Shown here: positions 7,984-16,705 of the stretch, piece by piece
How positions within the stretch are numbered: position 1 is the stretch's first letter
How the letters are laid out: each line of letters starts with the position of its first letter
From: GCA-2729515 sp036336695
GTDB lineage: Bacteria > Myxococcota_A > UBA9160 > SMWR01
Length of the DNA: 30,864 nt
Reading direction: 5' to 3'
Assembly (NCBI GenBank): GCA_036336695.1
Contig: JAYZFQ010000117.1
Location: forward strand, 1 to 30,864
Made by a program: the position numbers and the translations under genes
The notes under the pieces: generated by a model
Told to the model about the DNA's origin: nothing
The model's input: the letters and a program-made list of their open reading frames with translations, nothing else
The model's database searches: none

Positions 7984-9240
7984 CTAGGCGCGATGGGTCA
8001 CGTGCAATGGCAGGCTGTCGAGCCCCCGGATCAGAAAACTCGAAACGTAAGCAAGTGCCTCGGGGTCCACCATTTCGATTCCCTCGAGTCGCGTCAGCAG
8101 CCGTTCGAAGCTGATCCGAGCCTCGGCACGCGCGAGGCTCGCGCCCGGACAGAAGTGCTCCCCGTTTCCGAAGGAAATATTTCGCCGAGCGTTCGGGCGC
8201 CTGGGGTCGAAGGAGTCGCCGTTTTCGAAGACACGGGGGTCGCGGTTCGCTGCAGCGTTCATCGTCATCAAGATGGATCCCACCGGGACATCGACACCGG
8301 CAACCTGGATGTCCCGAAGGGCGAGGCGAAAGCTCCCCTTGATCGGGCTCTCGAAGCGCAGACACTCCTCGGTAAAATTGATGATCCCTTCCGGATTCTC
8401 GCGAAGTTCATTGGCAAGTGCGGGCTGCTCGGCCAGGATGCGCATTCCCGTGGCCAGCAGGCGAGCGGTGGTTTCCTGCCCGGCGGCAAACATGATCACT
8501 GCAAGTCGCACGACTTCCGCCACCTCGGGCAATTCCCCATCCGAAAAGCGTGCCGTAGCCAGTGTCGTGAGAATGTCTTCACCCGGCGAGGCACGCCGCG
8601 CCTCGATGTAGCGGGTGAAATAGGGGTAGAGGCGCGCCAGGACATCGGCACCGGTTTGGTTGGCCCGAGGTGTTCCGGCCAGGTTTTTCTCCCCACCACT
8701 GCCCTGGAGCCAGCCGACCAGAGTCGCGTGGTCATCGCGCGGAACACCCAACAGGTCGGCGACCACGAGCATCGTGAACGGCCCCGCGTAAGCGTCACAG
8801 AACTCGACGGCGTCGCCACTCGCCATATCGTCGATCAACCCATCCGCGAGCGCCCACATGAACTCCTCGTTTTCCTTGAGGCGATTCGGCGTAAAGAGCT
8901 TCCCCAGCAATGCACGGTGGCGCGTGTGCTCGGGTGGGTCGAGGGCCGGCAACTGGTCGCTCAAGGGGATCTCGTGGCGCCGCTGGGCAACGAGTTCCGC
9001 GAGATTCTCTCCCGCCGCGGCTTCAGGCAACTGTACGAAGGGGCCCAGGGGAGCGATCACCGACGAAAACGCATCGAGATCGGCGTAGATCGACATGACT
9101 TCTTCGAAGCCAGAAACCAGGAACACCCCATGATGGGGCTCGCGAACCACCGGGCCGCGCTCGCGGAGCGCGGCGTAGAACGGCGCCGGGTCCTGAATCA
9201 GCGAAGGGTCTGTAAAGAAATCTCGTTCAAAAAGATCCAT
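7984..9240 (-). CDS. Cytochrome P450
   Basis: 418 residues, normal for a soluble bacterial P450. Diagnostic motifs are present in order: HTRHRALLGKLF C-helix, FAAGQETTARLL oxygen-binding I-helix, ECLR of the ExxR pair, DPRVFENGDSFDPRR meander region and the heme loop FGNGEHFCPGASLAR with Cys ~364 as the thiolate ligand. It needs external redox partners; no ferredoxin or reductase gene is adjacent. The start at 9240 (MDLFERDFF) fits family length. The frame stays open to a possible ATG at 9291 and to 9435, but those extensions look non-protein-like. The ribosome-binding site is weak. The substrate is unknown; hydroxylation of a lipid, terpene or steroid-like compound is typical for the family. 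Confidence 0.9.
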   Translation of the reverse strand: MDLFERDFFTDPSLIQDPAPFYAALRERGPVVREPHHGVFLVSGFEEVMSIYADLDAFSSVIAPLGPFVQLPEAAAGENLAELVAQRRHEIPLSDQLPALDPPEHTRHRALLGKLFTPNRLKENEEFMWALADGLIDDMASGDAVEFCDAYAGPFTMLVVADLLGVPRDDHATLVGWLQGSGGEKNLAGTPRANQTGADVLARLYPYFTRYIEARRASPGEDILTTLATARFSDGELPEVAEVVRLAVIMFAAGQETTARLLATGMRILAEQPALANELRENPEGIINFTEECLRFESPIKGSFRLALRDIQVAGVDVPVGSILMTMNAAANRDPRVFENGDSFDPRRPNARRNISFGNGEHFCPGASLARAEARISFERLLTRLEGIEMVDPEALAYVSSFLIRGLDSLPLHVTHRA

Positions 9241-9557
9241 GCGCTTCGTTTCCCGCGTCTCAATCGAGCGCGTGCCATGTACTGATGTCATTCCGACACC
9301 CGAGATCCCGGTTCGGGTAGACGGCTGTCCGGCCGATTGAGCCCTTTCGGCAACCGACGAGACCGATCTTACCGAGAGGCCCAGGGCATTGTCAGAGACT
9401 TTTCGCTCCCAAGCGGATCGTAAGCCTGCGAACAAGCCAAACCAAGGGGTTTTTTCAAAGGGGTCGGTGCTGGCACCTTGCGAGTGCCTACGACTCCCCG
9501 GGGCGGCTTCGGGCGGGTAGGCTAACGGCGCCCCCCGATCGCAGGAGAACTCTCCAA
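9241..9557. other. Divergent intergenic region between P450 and hydrolase operon
   Basis: This ~317-bp gap must hold promoters for both flanking transcription units. The only promoter-like pair seen is on the minus strand (TTGGTT, 17 bp, TACGAT near 9420-9450), and it is weak. No supported gene, strong palindrome or RNA was recognised. The P450 frame stays open to 9435, so part of this could be N-terminal coding if a far-upstream start is used. Confidence 0.4.
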
Positions 9558-10253
9558 ATGCCGCGGCACGCTCTCTTGTTCGTTCACGGCGCCTTCCATG
9601 GCCCGTGGTGCTGGGACGAAATCGTTACCCGGGTGCAATCGCCCGAGGTTGCCTGCCGGTGTGTCGAACTCTACCGGGGAGGACTCGAGCAGGATGCGGC
9701 GGCAGTGCGCGAGGAAATCGACGCCCTCGCTGCCGAGGGCATGCGCGTGGCGGTCGTGGCGCATTCCCTCGGCTGCGCTTCGTTGGGTCACCTGGGCCCC
9801 GAGCGCATCGGCCACGCCGTCTTTCTTGCCGGTTCCGTCGCTGGCAAGGAACTGCCCAACACACGAGGTGCCATCAATCCGCGTTTCATCGAGTCGGTAA
9901 CGATCGACACGGACAACGTGATGGAGATCGACGAAGCGGTAGCGCGGGAGTTCTTCTACCACGACTGTGATCCCAAGCTGGCGGAATGGGCCGCCGGAAA
10001 ACTTCGACCCAACCTCGCCTACAGCCCGGCGCTGCGTCCGGGGCCGTCCCTCCACGACACGGTCCCCTCCACTTACTTGTGGTGCGAACACGATCGTGCC
10101 GTCCTGCCGAATTACCAGCGACAGGTCGCGGGCCATACACGCTACAGCGAGGGGTTTCCCACCAGCCATTCACCCATGCTGTCGGCACCCGACACCCTGG
10201 CACGGGCACTGGGCCGGGTTCTCGAACGGACGCAGGAAAGGGAGGAAGCATGA
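9558..10253 (+). CDS. Alpha/beta-hydrolase fold esterase (methylesterase/AB_hydrolase_6-like)
   Basis: 231 residues, cytoplasmic. AGGAGA lies upstream of ATG 9558. The oxyanion-hole motif FVHGAFHGPWCW is at the N-terminus. The nucleophile elbow AHSLG gives Ser70, the acid is Asp179 (CEHDRAV) and the base His204 (TSHSPML). This layout matches the small cofactor-free esterases related to plant methylesterases and salicylate-binding esterase 2. Its stop codon overlaps the start of the next gene (ATGA at 10250-10253), so the two are translationally coupled. The natural ester is unknown. Confidence 0.88.
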   Translation: MPRHALLFVHGAFHGPWCWDEIVTRVQSPEVACRCVELYRGGLEQDAAAVREEIDALAAEGMRVAVVAHSLGCASLGHLGPERIGHAVFLAGSVAGKELPNTRGAINPRFIESVTIDTDNVMEIDEAVAREFFYHDCDPKLAEWAAGKLRPNLAYSPALRPGPSLHDTVPSTYLWCEHDRAVLPNYQRQVAGHTRYSEGFPTSHSPMLSAPDTLARALGRVLERTQEREEA

Positions 10254-12040
10254 ACCGCCTTGGCACTGGAAAAGCGCGGGGCCGCCGATCCACGGGGAAA
10301 GTTCTCCTCGCCGGGGTCCTGTTGGCTGCGCTCTCCCTGGCGCCGGGGAGCCGTGCGCGTGCCATCGCCGAAGGGGCCGACGGCGCCCGACCGCCCTGCG
10401 ACGGCACCTCCGAGCCCATCGCTACCGCGGAAGGACCGGTTTGCGGTGTCGTGCAACGCCACGACGGCGCTCAGGCCTTCGCCTACCTGGGCATTCCGTT
10501 TGCTGCGCCTCCCGCAGGAGAGCGGCGCTGGCGGAACCCCGCACCGCCGGCCCCGAGAAACGGGCTCTTCCGAGCCACCGAGGCCGGCGCCCTGTGCACG
10601 CAGCCTGGCGCCGCGAAGGGAACATTCACCGGGGGCGAAGACTGCCTCTACCTCAACGTCTGGACGCCGCGCACCGATGCCCGGAAAGCGCTTCCTGTCC
10701 TGGTCTACCTTCCCGGCGGCGGATTCGTGGTCGGCGGCGGGTCCCTCGACTCGTTCAACGGCACCTACCTGGCCGGTTCTGGCGACGTCGTGGTCGTCAC
10801 CATGAACTATCGCCTCGGTGCGCTCGGCTTCCTCCGCTACCTGGAAGGCGGAAGCGCGATCGCAGGAAATTTCGCGATCCGCGACCAGATGGCTGCGATG
10901 CAGTGGGTCCAGAAAAACATCGCCGCCTTCGGGGGAGACCCGACCCAGGTCACATTGTTCGGAGAAAGTGCGGGTGCGATGTCGGCGGGGTTGCACCTGT
11001 TCTCGATTCCCGAAAGCGATGCTTTCTTTCGCGCTGTCATCATGGAAAGCAACGTGATGAGCGTCCCCTACGCCGACGCGGCCCAGGCCGCTGCGCGGGG
11101 AGCCGGTTTCGTCGACGCGCTCTGCAGGGCGGCCAACCGCACCTCGGACTGCCCCCGAGACGGCGCGTGGCTTCGCTCGCTGCCTCTCGAGACGATCCTG
11201 CAAGCGGAGTGGGCAGCATTGCCCCGTGGCGGCATGCCCGGCCTGCTCGTCAACGGCATGGCCCTCGGGATGCTGTGGGCTCCCACGGTGGGGGTGCCGC
11301 CCATCGTTGGCCAGGCCGATGAGGGCTTCCACCCGGGCTCTTCTCCCAAGCCCTACGTATTCGGCATCAACCGGAACGAAGGCTTCTTCTTCGTCCCCAC
11401 GCCCGGGAAGTTCAGCGAATCGCTGTACCTCGAGACACTCGCCCAGGACTTCGGGGCCGCCGCTGCCCAGCGCATCGTGAACTACGAAGCGGGCGGAACC
11501 CGGCCCTATGACCCCGCCTCGTACGAGGCGGACCCGATCTCTGGGATGAGTCCCGCCGCCCAGGCCATGGCCTGGGTGATCACGGATTACGCCTTTGGCG
11601 CGGGAAACCTGCGTTCCGCCCTGGCAGCCTGGAAACAGATGGAGGCCGCCGGCGAGCCGATCTACGGCTACTACTTCACCGAGGTCTCGAACTTCAGTTT
11701 CACCGGGTTGCAGCGCTGCAGCCCCCAGACCGGCCACGTGTGCCACACCGACGAACTTCCCTACGTCTTCCACAACCTGCTCGAGAAGAGCGACGGGACA
11801 TTCCGCCCGGCCCAGAACGTGACGCCCGAAGAGACCGCCCTGGCAAACGCCATGAGCGCGGCGTGGATCCGCTTTGCCAAGGACCCTGCCGGAAAGGACG
11901 GCGGCTGGGGTCACCCGGCGTTGCGTTCGGTCACCGAGGGACCCTACACCGCTTGGCAAACGCCCCCGGCCACGGTGAACGACCTGGGAACTCTGCTTCG
12001 CTACGAGCTCTGGTCCACGATCACGCCGGTTGCCGACTGA
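10250..12040 (+). CDS. Type-B carboxylesterase (para-nitrobenzyl esterase family), exported
   Basis: 596 residues. ATG 10250 is preceded by GGGAGGAAGC and opens a signal peptide (VLLAGVLLAALSLAPGSRARA). Family hallmarks are present in order: YLGIPFAAPPAGERRW, the EDCLYLNVW signature, the PGGGF oxyanion hole and the nucleophile elbow GESAG (Ser240). The catalytic Glu is in GINRNEGFF (Glu377) and His in HTDELPYVF (His499). Several Cys suggest disulfides in a periplasmic or secreted enzyme. It hydrolyses carboxylic esters of unknown identity. The open frame extends 88 codons further upstream, but that part overlaps the preceding hydrolase and is not coding. The last 40 bp overlap the convergent SGNH gene. 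Confidence 0.92.
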   Translation: MNRLGTGKARGRRSTGKVLLAGVLLAALSLAPGSRARAIAEGADGARPPCDGTSEPIATAEGPVCGVVQRHDGAQAFAYLGIPFAAPPAGERRWRNPAPPAPRNGLFRATEAGALCTQPGAAKGTFTGGEDCLYLNVWTPRTDARKALPVLVYLPGGGFVVGGGSLDSFNGTYLAGSGDVVVVTMNYRLGALGFLRYLEGGSAIAGNFAIRDQMAAMQWVQKNIAAFGGDPTQVTLFGESAGAMSAGLHLFSIPESDAFFRAVIMESNVMSVPYADAAQAAARGAGFVDALCRAANRTSDCPRDGAWLRSLPLETILQAEWAALPRGGMPGLLVNGMALGMLWAPTVGVPPIVGQADEGFHPGSSPKPYVFGINRNEGFFFVPTPGKFSESLYLETLAQDFGAAAAQRIVNYEAGGTRPYDPASYEADPISGMSPAAQAMAWVITDYAFGAGNLRSALAAWKQMEAAGEPIYGYYFTEVSNFSFTGLQRCSPQTGHVCHTDELPYVFHNLLEKSDGTFRPAQNVTPEETALANAMSAAWIRFAKDPAGKDGGWGHPALRSVTEGPYTAWQTPPATVNDLGTLLRYELWSTITPVAD

Positions 12041-13284
12041 CCCGAGGCCGCCGGTTCCGCCACCAGTTCCCGGCGGATCGCCTCGGCCAGGAGCCGGGAT
12101 GCGATGCGGTGGCCGAGCGCGTTCAGGTGGCCATCGTTTTCGAAACGAATGGGGCGGCCGCGCGCCTGCTCGGGCGTCACAGCCAGGGCAATCGTTCGCG
12201 CGCCCTCGGCATGGATCGCCGGTGCATCCATGCGCTCCAGTTCGCTCTCGCGCACCACGATCAGCAGGCGCCCTCCCCCGCTCCGCACCTCGCGAGCGAG
12301 CGCCTCGATGAGCCTGCTGGTGAGTCGATAGGACGAAGCATCGAAGTTCGGATCCCCCCCGTTCGCAGCGTGGGCGACACCGGGAACGAACCATCGCGCG
12401 ACCCGCTCGATGCCATCGGGCACGGCCCAGTACCAGATCTTGTGCAACAGCCAGGAGTTTTCTCGCACGCGGAAGGTGATCCAGGTAAACAGCGCCGAGT
12501 GGTCCGTCAGGTGCGTCTCGATCCAGCAGTAGCTGCGCGCCATCCAGCCGTCGTGACGCGTCGGCTGGAAGTTGGCATTGAACGCCCAGTGGGAGCACAG
12601 GGGATAGGGCTGCACGGGCGCACCGACAAGGTCGAGTTCGCCGCCCTCATCGAGACTGAACGCCGCCTTGCCGAAGGGACGGCGCATCCGGTGCAGTGTC
12701 ATGTTGTTGCGCGGATCGTTGGCCGCGTGGACGAAGACCACCCAGTCGGGCGCGAGCTGCTTGCCGTGTTCGCGATACCAGAGATAGGTCTGGTCGGTGC
12801 CATAACCGCGGACCCCACCGTTGAGCGACTGCACCGGGTACCCCAGAGTACGTGTCAGTCGCTCCCCGGTACGCGCGACGAAGGTCTCGTCCTGCTCGAC
12901 TTCGAAACCCGCGACCACCGAGTCGCCGAGAAAGAGCACACGCTTTCCGCCTTCCGGGACGGGCTCGATCTCGGGTCCACGCAGGCCCAGCGAATTGATC
13001 GCAATTTCCGTTTCGAACTCGATCGGCCAGGGCCGCGGCCCGACGTAGCGGTCGGCCGTATTGGGCTCGTGGTGCCAGCCGAGCAGGGGATCGTGGCGCC
13101 ACAAGATCGACGGCCGCGAGTAGACAGCGTAGATCGCGGTGTAGCCGAGCCCACGCAGCACGAGCTCGGCGACGCCCCCCGCCAGGCCCAGGCTGATCAA
13201 TACGAGCAGCGCGCGCCCGAGCCAGAGGCGCCCACGTCGTCGCGGCCGGGAACCCACCGCGCGTGTATTCGGGGCTTCCGACAT
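12001..13284 (-). CDS. Membrane-anchored SGNH/GDSL-family hydrolase
   Basis: 427 residues from ATG 13284. Alternatives are ATG 13299 and GTG 13338; the GTG would overlap the upstream stop codon by 4 bp. No start has a good ribosome-binding site. A basic N-terminus and one membrane helix (ALLVLISLGLAGGVAELVL) anchor a periplasmic SGNH domain. Block I is FLGDSVVAGF (Ser122), block III SLNGGVRGYGTDQ with the conserved Gly/Asn region, and block V DGHLNALGH supplies Asp/His. Such enzymes remove acyl groups from glycans, lipids or peptidoglycan; the substrate here is unknown. Placement directly after a GH106-like glycosidase suggests a carbohydrate O-acyl esterase, which is an inference. Confidence 0.85.
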   Translation of the reverse strand: MSEAPNTRAVGSRPRRRGRLWLGRALLVLISLGLAGGVAELVLRGLGYTAIYAVYSRPSILWRHDPLLGWHHEPNTADRYVGPRPWPIEFETEIAINSLGLRGPEIEPVPEGGKRVLFLGDSVVAGFEVEQDETFVARTGERLTRTLGYPVQSLNGGVRGYGTDQTYLWYREHGKQLAPDWVVFVHAANDPRNNMTLHRMRRPFGKAAFSLDEGGELDLVGAPVQPYPLCSHWAFNANFQPTRHDGWMARSYCWIETHLTDHSALFTWITFRVRENSWLLHKIWYWAVPDGIERVARWFVPGVAHAANGGDPNFDASSYRLTSRLIEALAREVRSGGGRLLIVVRESELERMDAPAIHAEGARTIALAVTPEQARGRPIRFENDGHLNALGHRIASRLLAEAIRRELVAEPAASGQSATGVIVDQSS

Positions 13285-13334
13285 GGCAACGGACAGCATA
13301 GTCCGGGCCGAACGTGGCGGCTCGGAGCAGGACC

Positions 13335-15728
13335 TCACGCGCCCCGACGCAGCGTCCAGACCAGCGCTTCCGCCGGCCCGAGTTCCACGGGCACCACGTC
13401 GCCGGCCTCGACCTTCCCGCGAAGCGTTTTACGCTCCCCGGTGCGCGGGTTCCAACGCGTCAGGTCGCGCCCACTTTGCGTAAAACGCAACTGCGTTCGC
13501 GTGGGAGACCAGGACTCGTTGACGAGCAACAGGATCTCGCCGCGCCCGTTCCGCCGCCTTGCCAGGGAAAGCGCCAGCGGCTCGTTGGGCAACGGCTCGA
13601 CGACGGAATTCGCCACGTGCCGTGCCAGGAGCGTCTCCAACGACTCGATTTCTCCGGCGCGAATCACGAGGGGCTCGAGCTTCCGGGTGGCGGCACGAAC
13701 GCGTCCGTCGCGAGCCTTGGCGTCGCGGAGTCCGGGAGCGCGCTGGGGCAGTTCTCCGAGCGCGAAGACCGGCACACCCGACTCGGCCAGCTGGACCACG
13801 CGTTCGACGAGGCCGGGTTCCGCCACGGGAACGGGATCCAGGATCAGGGCGCGGTAGGTCCTGGCGCCCACCGTGAACCGGTTTTCGTCCGAGCGAGCGC
13901 CCGAGAGCATGCGGCGACTGACCCGGTCGTGGACCAGGCCGCGGGCTCGCAGTGCGCGCGTGGTCGGCGCTTCGCCAGCATGGGGTTCGACCCTTCCGAG
14001 TTGGAGGCTTGCCGCGTCCGGGTAGATCGGGTCGGACCGCAGCCATGCAACTTCGGCATCGGGCTCGCCTTCGCTCATGGCGACCGAAAGACGCCCCAGG
14101 AACCGGTTGAACGCGGGAAGCTCCCGGAGCGAGGGGGCATCGATCTGCGACGACATCGGGAGGGGGCCGGCGAGAATGCGACCGAACCCGCCGGAAAAGG
14201 GGTACCAGGCTGCTCCATCGGCCCGGCGATATGGGTAGGGAACCCCGTGGAACGCCAGCCGGTTGATTCCCGCCGAATAGGCACGGCCCGCGAGTAGAAA
14301 CATCTCCTCCCGGGAAAGGCGCGTCCCGAACAACCGGAGCGTGATGAAGGCTTCGGAGGACGCCCAGGGGCGACCGGAGACGTGGGCGGCCGACGACGCG
14401 AGTTTCAGGAAATCGAAGCTCCCGCCGCCGAAGAGTCCCTCGGATTCGGGCACGTCGGCGAGGGCATAGGTGTCGAGGTAATCGCCGTAGCCGCCGTGCG
14501 CCTGCAACCGGAATTCCAGGCCTCGCGCACGCGCCCACTGGGCGAACCGGGCCACGAATTCCTCCTCGAAGAGAAGCCGGCGCACCCGTTCGTAGTCTTC
14601 GCGAATCCGCTCGGACCGGCCGGCCTCGGGGGACCGGTAGACCGGGCCTCCCGTGCGACCCAGGAAATCGATCATCTCGCCGTACTTGGACTCCCCGCCC
14701 ACCCGAAAAAGCAATGGCAGGTGCGGGGTGACGTCGTAGCCGGCCAGGCGCCGAAAAGCGCTTCGAAACTCGGCAGTAAACGGCAACTCGCCCATCAACT
14801 CGAAGCTGTCCACGAAGACGCCCCGAACCTGGCCTGGAGACAGGGAATCGACCGCGGGCACGCCGTAGCCATCGAGCAGCGCCTCGGCACCTTGCCGAGA
14901 AAGGTGATCGACGACGCGCGCATCGGCGGCGTCCCCGGGAAACGCCCCGCCCATGACGAAGTGTTCCGTCGAGTTGGTGTAGAAAACGAAGATCCGCCAG
15001 TCCCCCGGAGGCACTGCCCACTCGAGGCCGCTGGCCCGGACCTTGCCTGTGATTTCCCGGACGTCCTCCAGGGTCGCCACGCCGTCGCGCTCGGAACCAA
15101 CGCGGGCGGCGAGCACGGCGACGAGTTCTACGGCCGGATCGGGAGGCCCCAGCACGTCGAGCACCCACGCAACGCTGCTTCGGTAGCTCTGGTCCGGCGG
15201 AGGCGGGAGCGCACCCTTGAAGACCAGTGGCCCCTGCACGTCGATCTCCGCCATCAAGAGCTGGCGCTCTGCATTCGCAGGCGGTGTGGGCAGCCCGCCG
15301 GGCCACCCGCTGCCCAGCGTCAGGTCGAAGGCCAGGCCGGTTTCCTGCGCCATTGCGGCGGCCTGGGCCAACCGGGCATGAAACCCCGGAGTTCCGACAC
15401 TCCGGATGCTCGGATCGGCCGCGAAGTCTTCATCTCCCAACCCGAGGAGCAGCGGCTGGAGTTCCACCGCCCCGAACCCGGCCGCCCGGATCGCCGCCAG
15501 CTGCCGCCGCAACACCTCGGGCTCCACGCTTCCCCCAGGCCACCACCAGCGCGCAACGGGACGCACTCCCTGGGGAGGCTCCTGCCAGGCGGCCAGCGGG
15601 ATGACGGCTTCAGCCCCCCGATCCGTTCTCGGCAGCTCGCTCCCGGGCGCGCGTGCCATGGCACCGCCCGCCAGGACGAGCAGACCCAGCACGAACCCCA
15701 GACGAAAGCCGACGGTGGGGCGGCACAT
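13335..15728 (-). CDS. GH106-like glycoside hydrolase (alpha-L-rhamnosidase family-like), exported
   Basis: 797 residues from ATG 15728, chosen because it opens a signal peptide (GFVLGLLVLAGGAMARA); the longer open frame upstream overlaps the crotonase gene and is rejected. The start RPVARWWWPGGSVEP and the following LAAIRAAGFGAVELQPL match the entry of the GH106-type barrel. The centre has AQWARARGLEFRLQAHGGYG and ADVPESEGLF, equivalent to the conserved catalytic-region segment, and the C-terminus is a beta-sandwich. GH106 enzymes remove alpha-L-rhamnose from plant or microbial polysaccharides. At ~800 residues it is shorter than many family members. The exact sugar specificity is not established. 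Confidence 0.82.
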   Translation of the reverse strand: MCRPTVGFRLGFVLGLLVLAGGAMARAPGSELPRTDRGAEAVIPLAAWQEPPQGVRPVARWWWPGGSVEPEVLRRQLAAIRAAGFGAVELQPLLLGLGDEDFAADPSIRSVGTPGFHARLAQAAAMAQETGLAFDLTLGSGWPGGLPTPPANAERQLLMAEIDVQGPLVFKGALPPPPDQSYRSSVAWVLDVLGPPDPAVELVAVLAARVGSERDGVATLEDVREITGKVRASGLEWAVPPGDWRIFVFYTNSTEHFVMGGAFPGDAADARVVDHLSRQGAEALLDGYGVPAVDSLSPGQVRGVFVDSFELMGELPFTAEFRSAFRRLAGYDVTPHLPLLFRVGGESKYGEMIDFLGRTGGPVYRSPEAGRSERIREDYERVRRLLFEEEFVARFAQWARARGLEFRLQAHGGYGDYLDTYALADVPESEGLFGGGSFDFLKLASSAAHVSGRPWASSEAFITLRLFGTRLSREEMFLLAGRAYSAGINRLAFHGVPYPYRRADGAAWYPFSGGFGRILAGPLPMSSQIDAPSLRELPAFNRFLGRLSVAMSEGEPDAEVAWLRSDPIYPDAASLQLGRVEPHAGEAPTTRALRARGLVHDRVSRRMLSGARSDENRFTVGARTYRALILDPVPVAEPGLVERVVQLAESGVPVFALGELPQRAPGLRDAKARDGRVRAATRKLEPLVIRAGEIESLETLLARHVANSVVEPLPNEPLALSLARRRNGRGEILLLVNESWSPTRTQLRFTQSGRDLTRWNPRTGERKTLRGKVEAGDVVPVELGPAEALVWTLRRGA

Positions 15729-15807
15729 AGCGATCGAGAGAAGCCGCTCCGGAGGATCCAGCGGCGCGCTCACGCGAGAAAAAGTCCTTCGGCGCGGCAA
15801 GGCCTCG

Positions 15808-16512
15808 TCAAGAACCCCCAGGAAACGCCCCGCCGAGATCGTCTGCCAGGGTCGCTTCGATCTTCTCGAGGGTTTCGCTGCGCATGATCTTGCGCGAGCG
15901 CGCGAAGGCCCCGCGCGGCAACTCTCCCAGCCGTTGGGCCTCCGCAAGCGCCGTCGAAGCGAGGTCGGCCTCGGGAACGATGCGGTCGAAGAAACCCGCA
16001 TCGACCGCCGCTTCGGGTGTGTAGATCTCGGCCTGCACGGCTGCGCGGCCCAGATGGCGCTTCGACAGCCGCTCGCGGGCAAACTCCATCAAAAAGATGG
16101 GCGTCGCCATCCCGATGGCGACTTCGTTGAAACCCACCTTGAAGTCGCCTTCCGCCCCGATCCGGAGGTCCGCCGCCATGAGGAGTACCGCGCCCATGGC
16201 GAGCGCGTGACCGGTGCAGCCAATCACCACCGGGGTGGGGTGGCGCGCGATCTGCAGCGCGAGTTCGGCGCCGGCGGTCACCATCGCGCGGGCTGCATCG
16301 GGTCCGTCCTGCTGAAACACCCCAAGATTGAAACCTGCCGACAAGCGCCCGGGGCGCCCGGTCAAGAGCACGGCAGAAGCCTCCGCTTCGGCCCGATCGA
16401 GACCCTCCCGAATCGCGCCGAGAGTCGCGCTATCGAGGGCGTTCGCCTTCCCGTCGTCGATCCGAATGATCGCGACCTCTCCAGACTGTTCGCAGTGAAC
16501 CGCTTCGCTCAT
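15808..16512 (-). CDS. Enoyl-CoA hydratase/isomerase (crotonase) family protein
   Basis: 234 residues. The crotonase fold is clear: KANALDSATLGAIREGL, the first oxyanion-hole segment RLSAGFNLGVF, and the second, GHALAMGAVLLMAADLRIG, followed by FNEVAIGM. The Glu of NEVAIGM is kept. The other Glu used by classical hydratases, which would sit in GHALAMGAVLLMA, is replaced by Val. Activity may therefore be isomerase-like or otherwise divergent. It acts on an acyl-CoA thioester in the cytoplasm. ATG 16512 has only a weak ribosome-binding site. It is upstream of the GH106-like gene on the same strand (gap 79 bp) but has no obvious functional link to it. Confidence 0.88.
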   Translation of the reverse strand: MSEAVHCEQSGEVAIIRIDDGKANALDSATLGAIREGLDRAEAEASAVLLTGRPGRLSAGFNLGVFQQDGPDAARAMVTAGAELALQIARHPTPVVIGCTGHALAMGAVLLMAADLRIGAEGDFKVGFNEVAIGMATPIFLMEFARERLSKRHLGRAAVQAEIYTPEAAVDAGFFDRIVPEADLASTALAEAQRLGELPRGAFARSRKIMRSETLEKIEATLADDLGGAFPGGS

Positions 16513-16705
16513 GGACCCATGCTACCAGCTCGCCAGAAGCGCTCAGAAACTACGTTCCCAAGCTCGGGCAAGGGCCTTGTGTCGGCTCCCGCGCGCATGC
16601 CCGACCGCACGCCGCCCCCGCTCTGGCCCTAAACCTCGCAGTGACGGGCAGCCGCGCCGCCACACCGGCGATTCCCCGTGACGGGCGTCGAAGGCGCCCC
16701 GGGAC

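Noticed and set aside
10142..13857. Very long antisense frames opposite the carboxylesterase and SGNH hydrolase (818 residues minus, 705 residues plus)
   Set aside because: Arg/Gly/Pro-rich composition, no motifs, and complete overlap with genes that have all catalytic residues.
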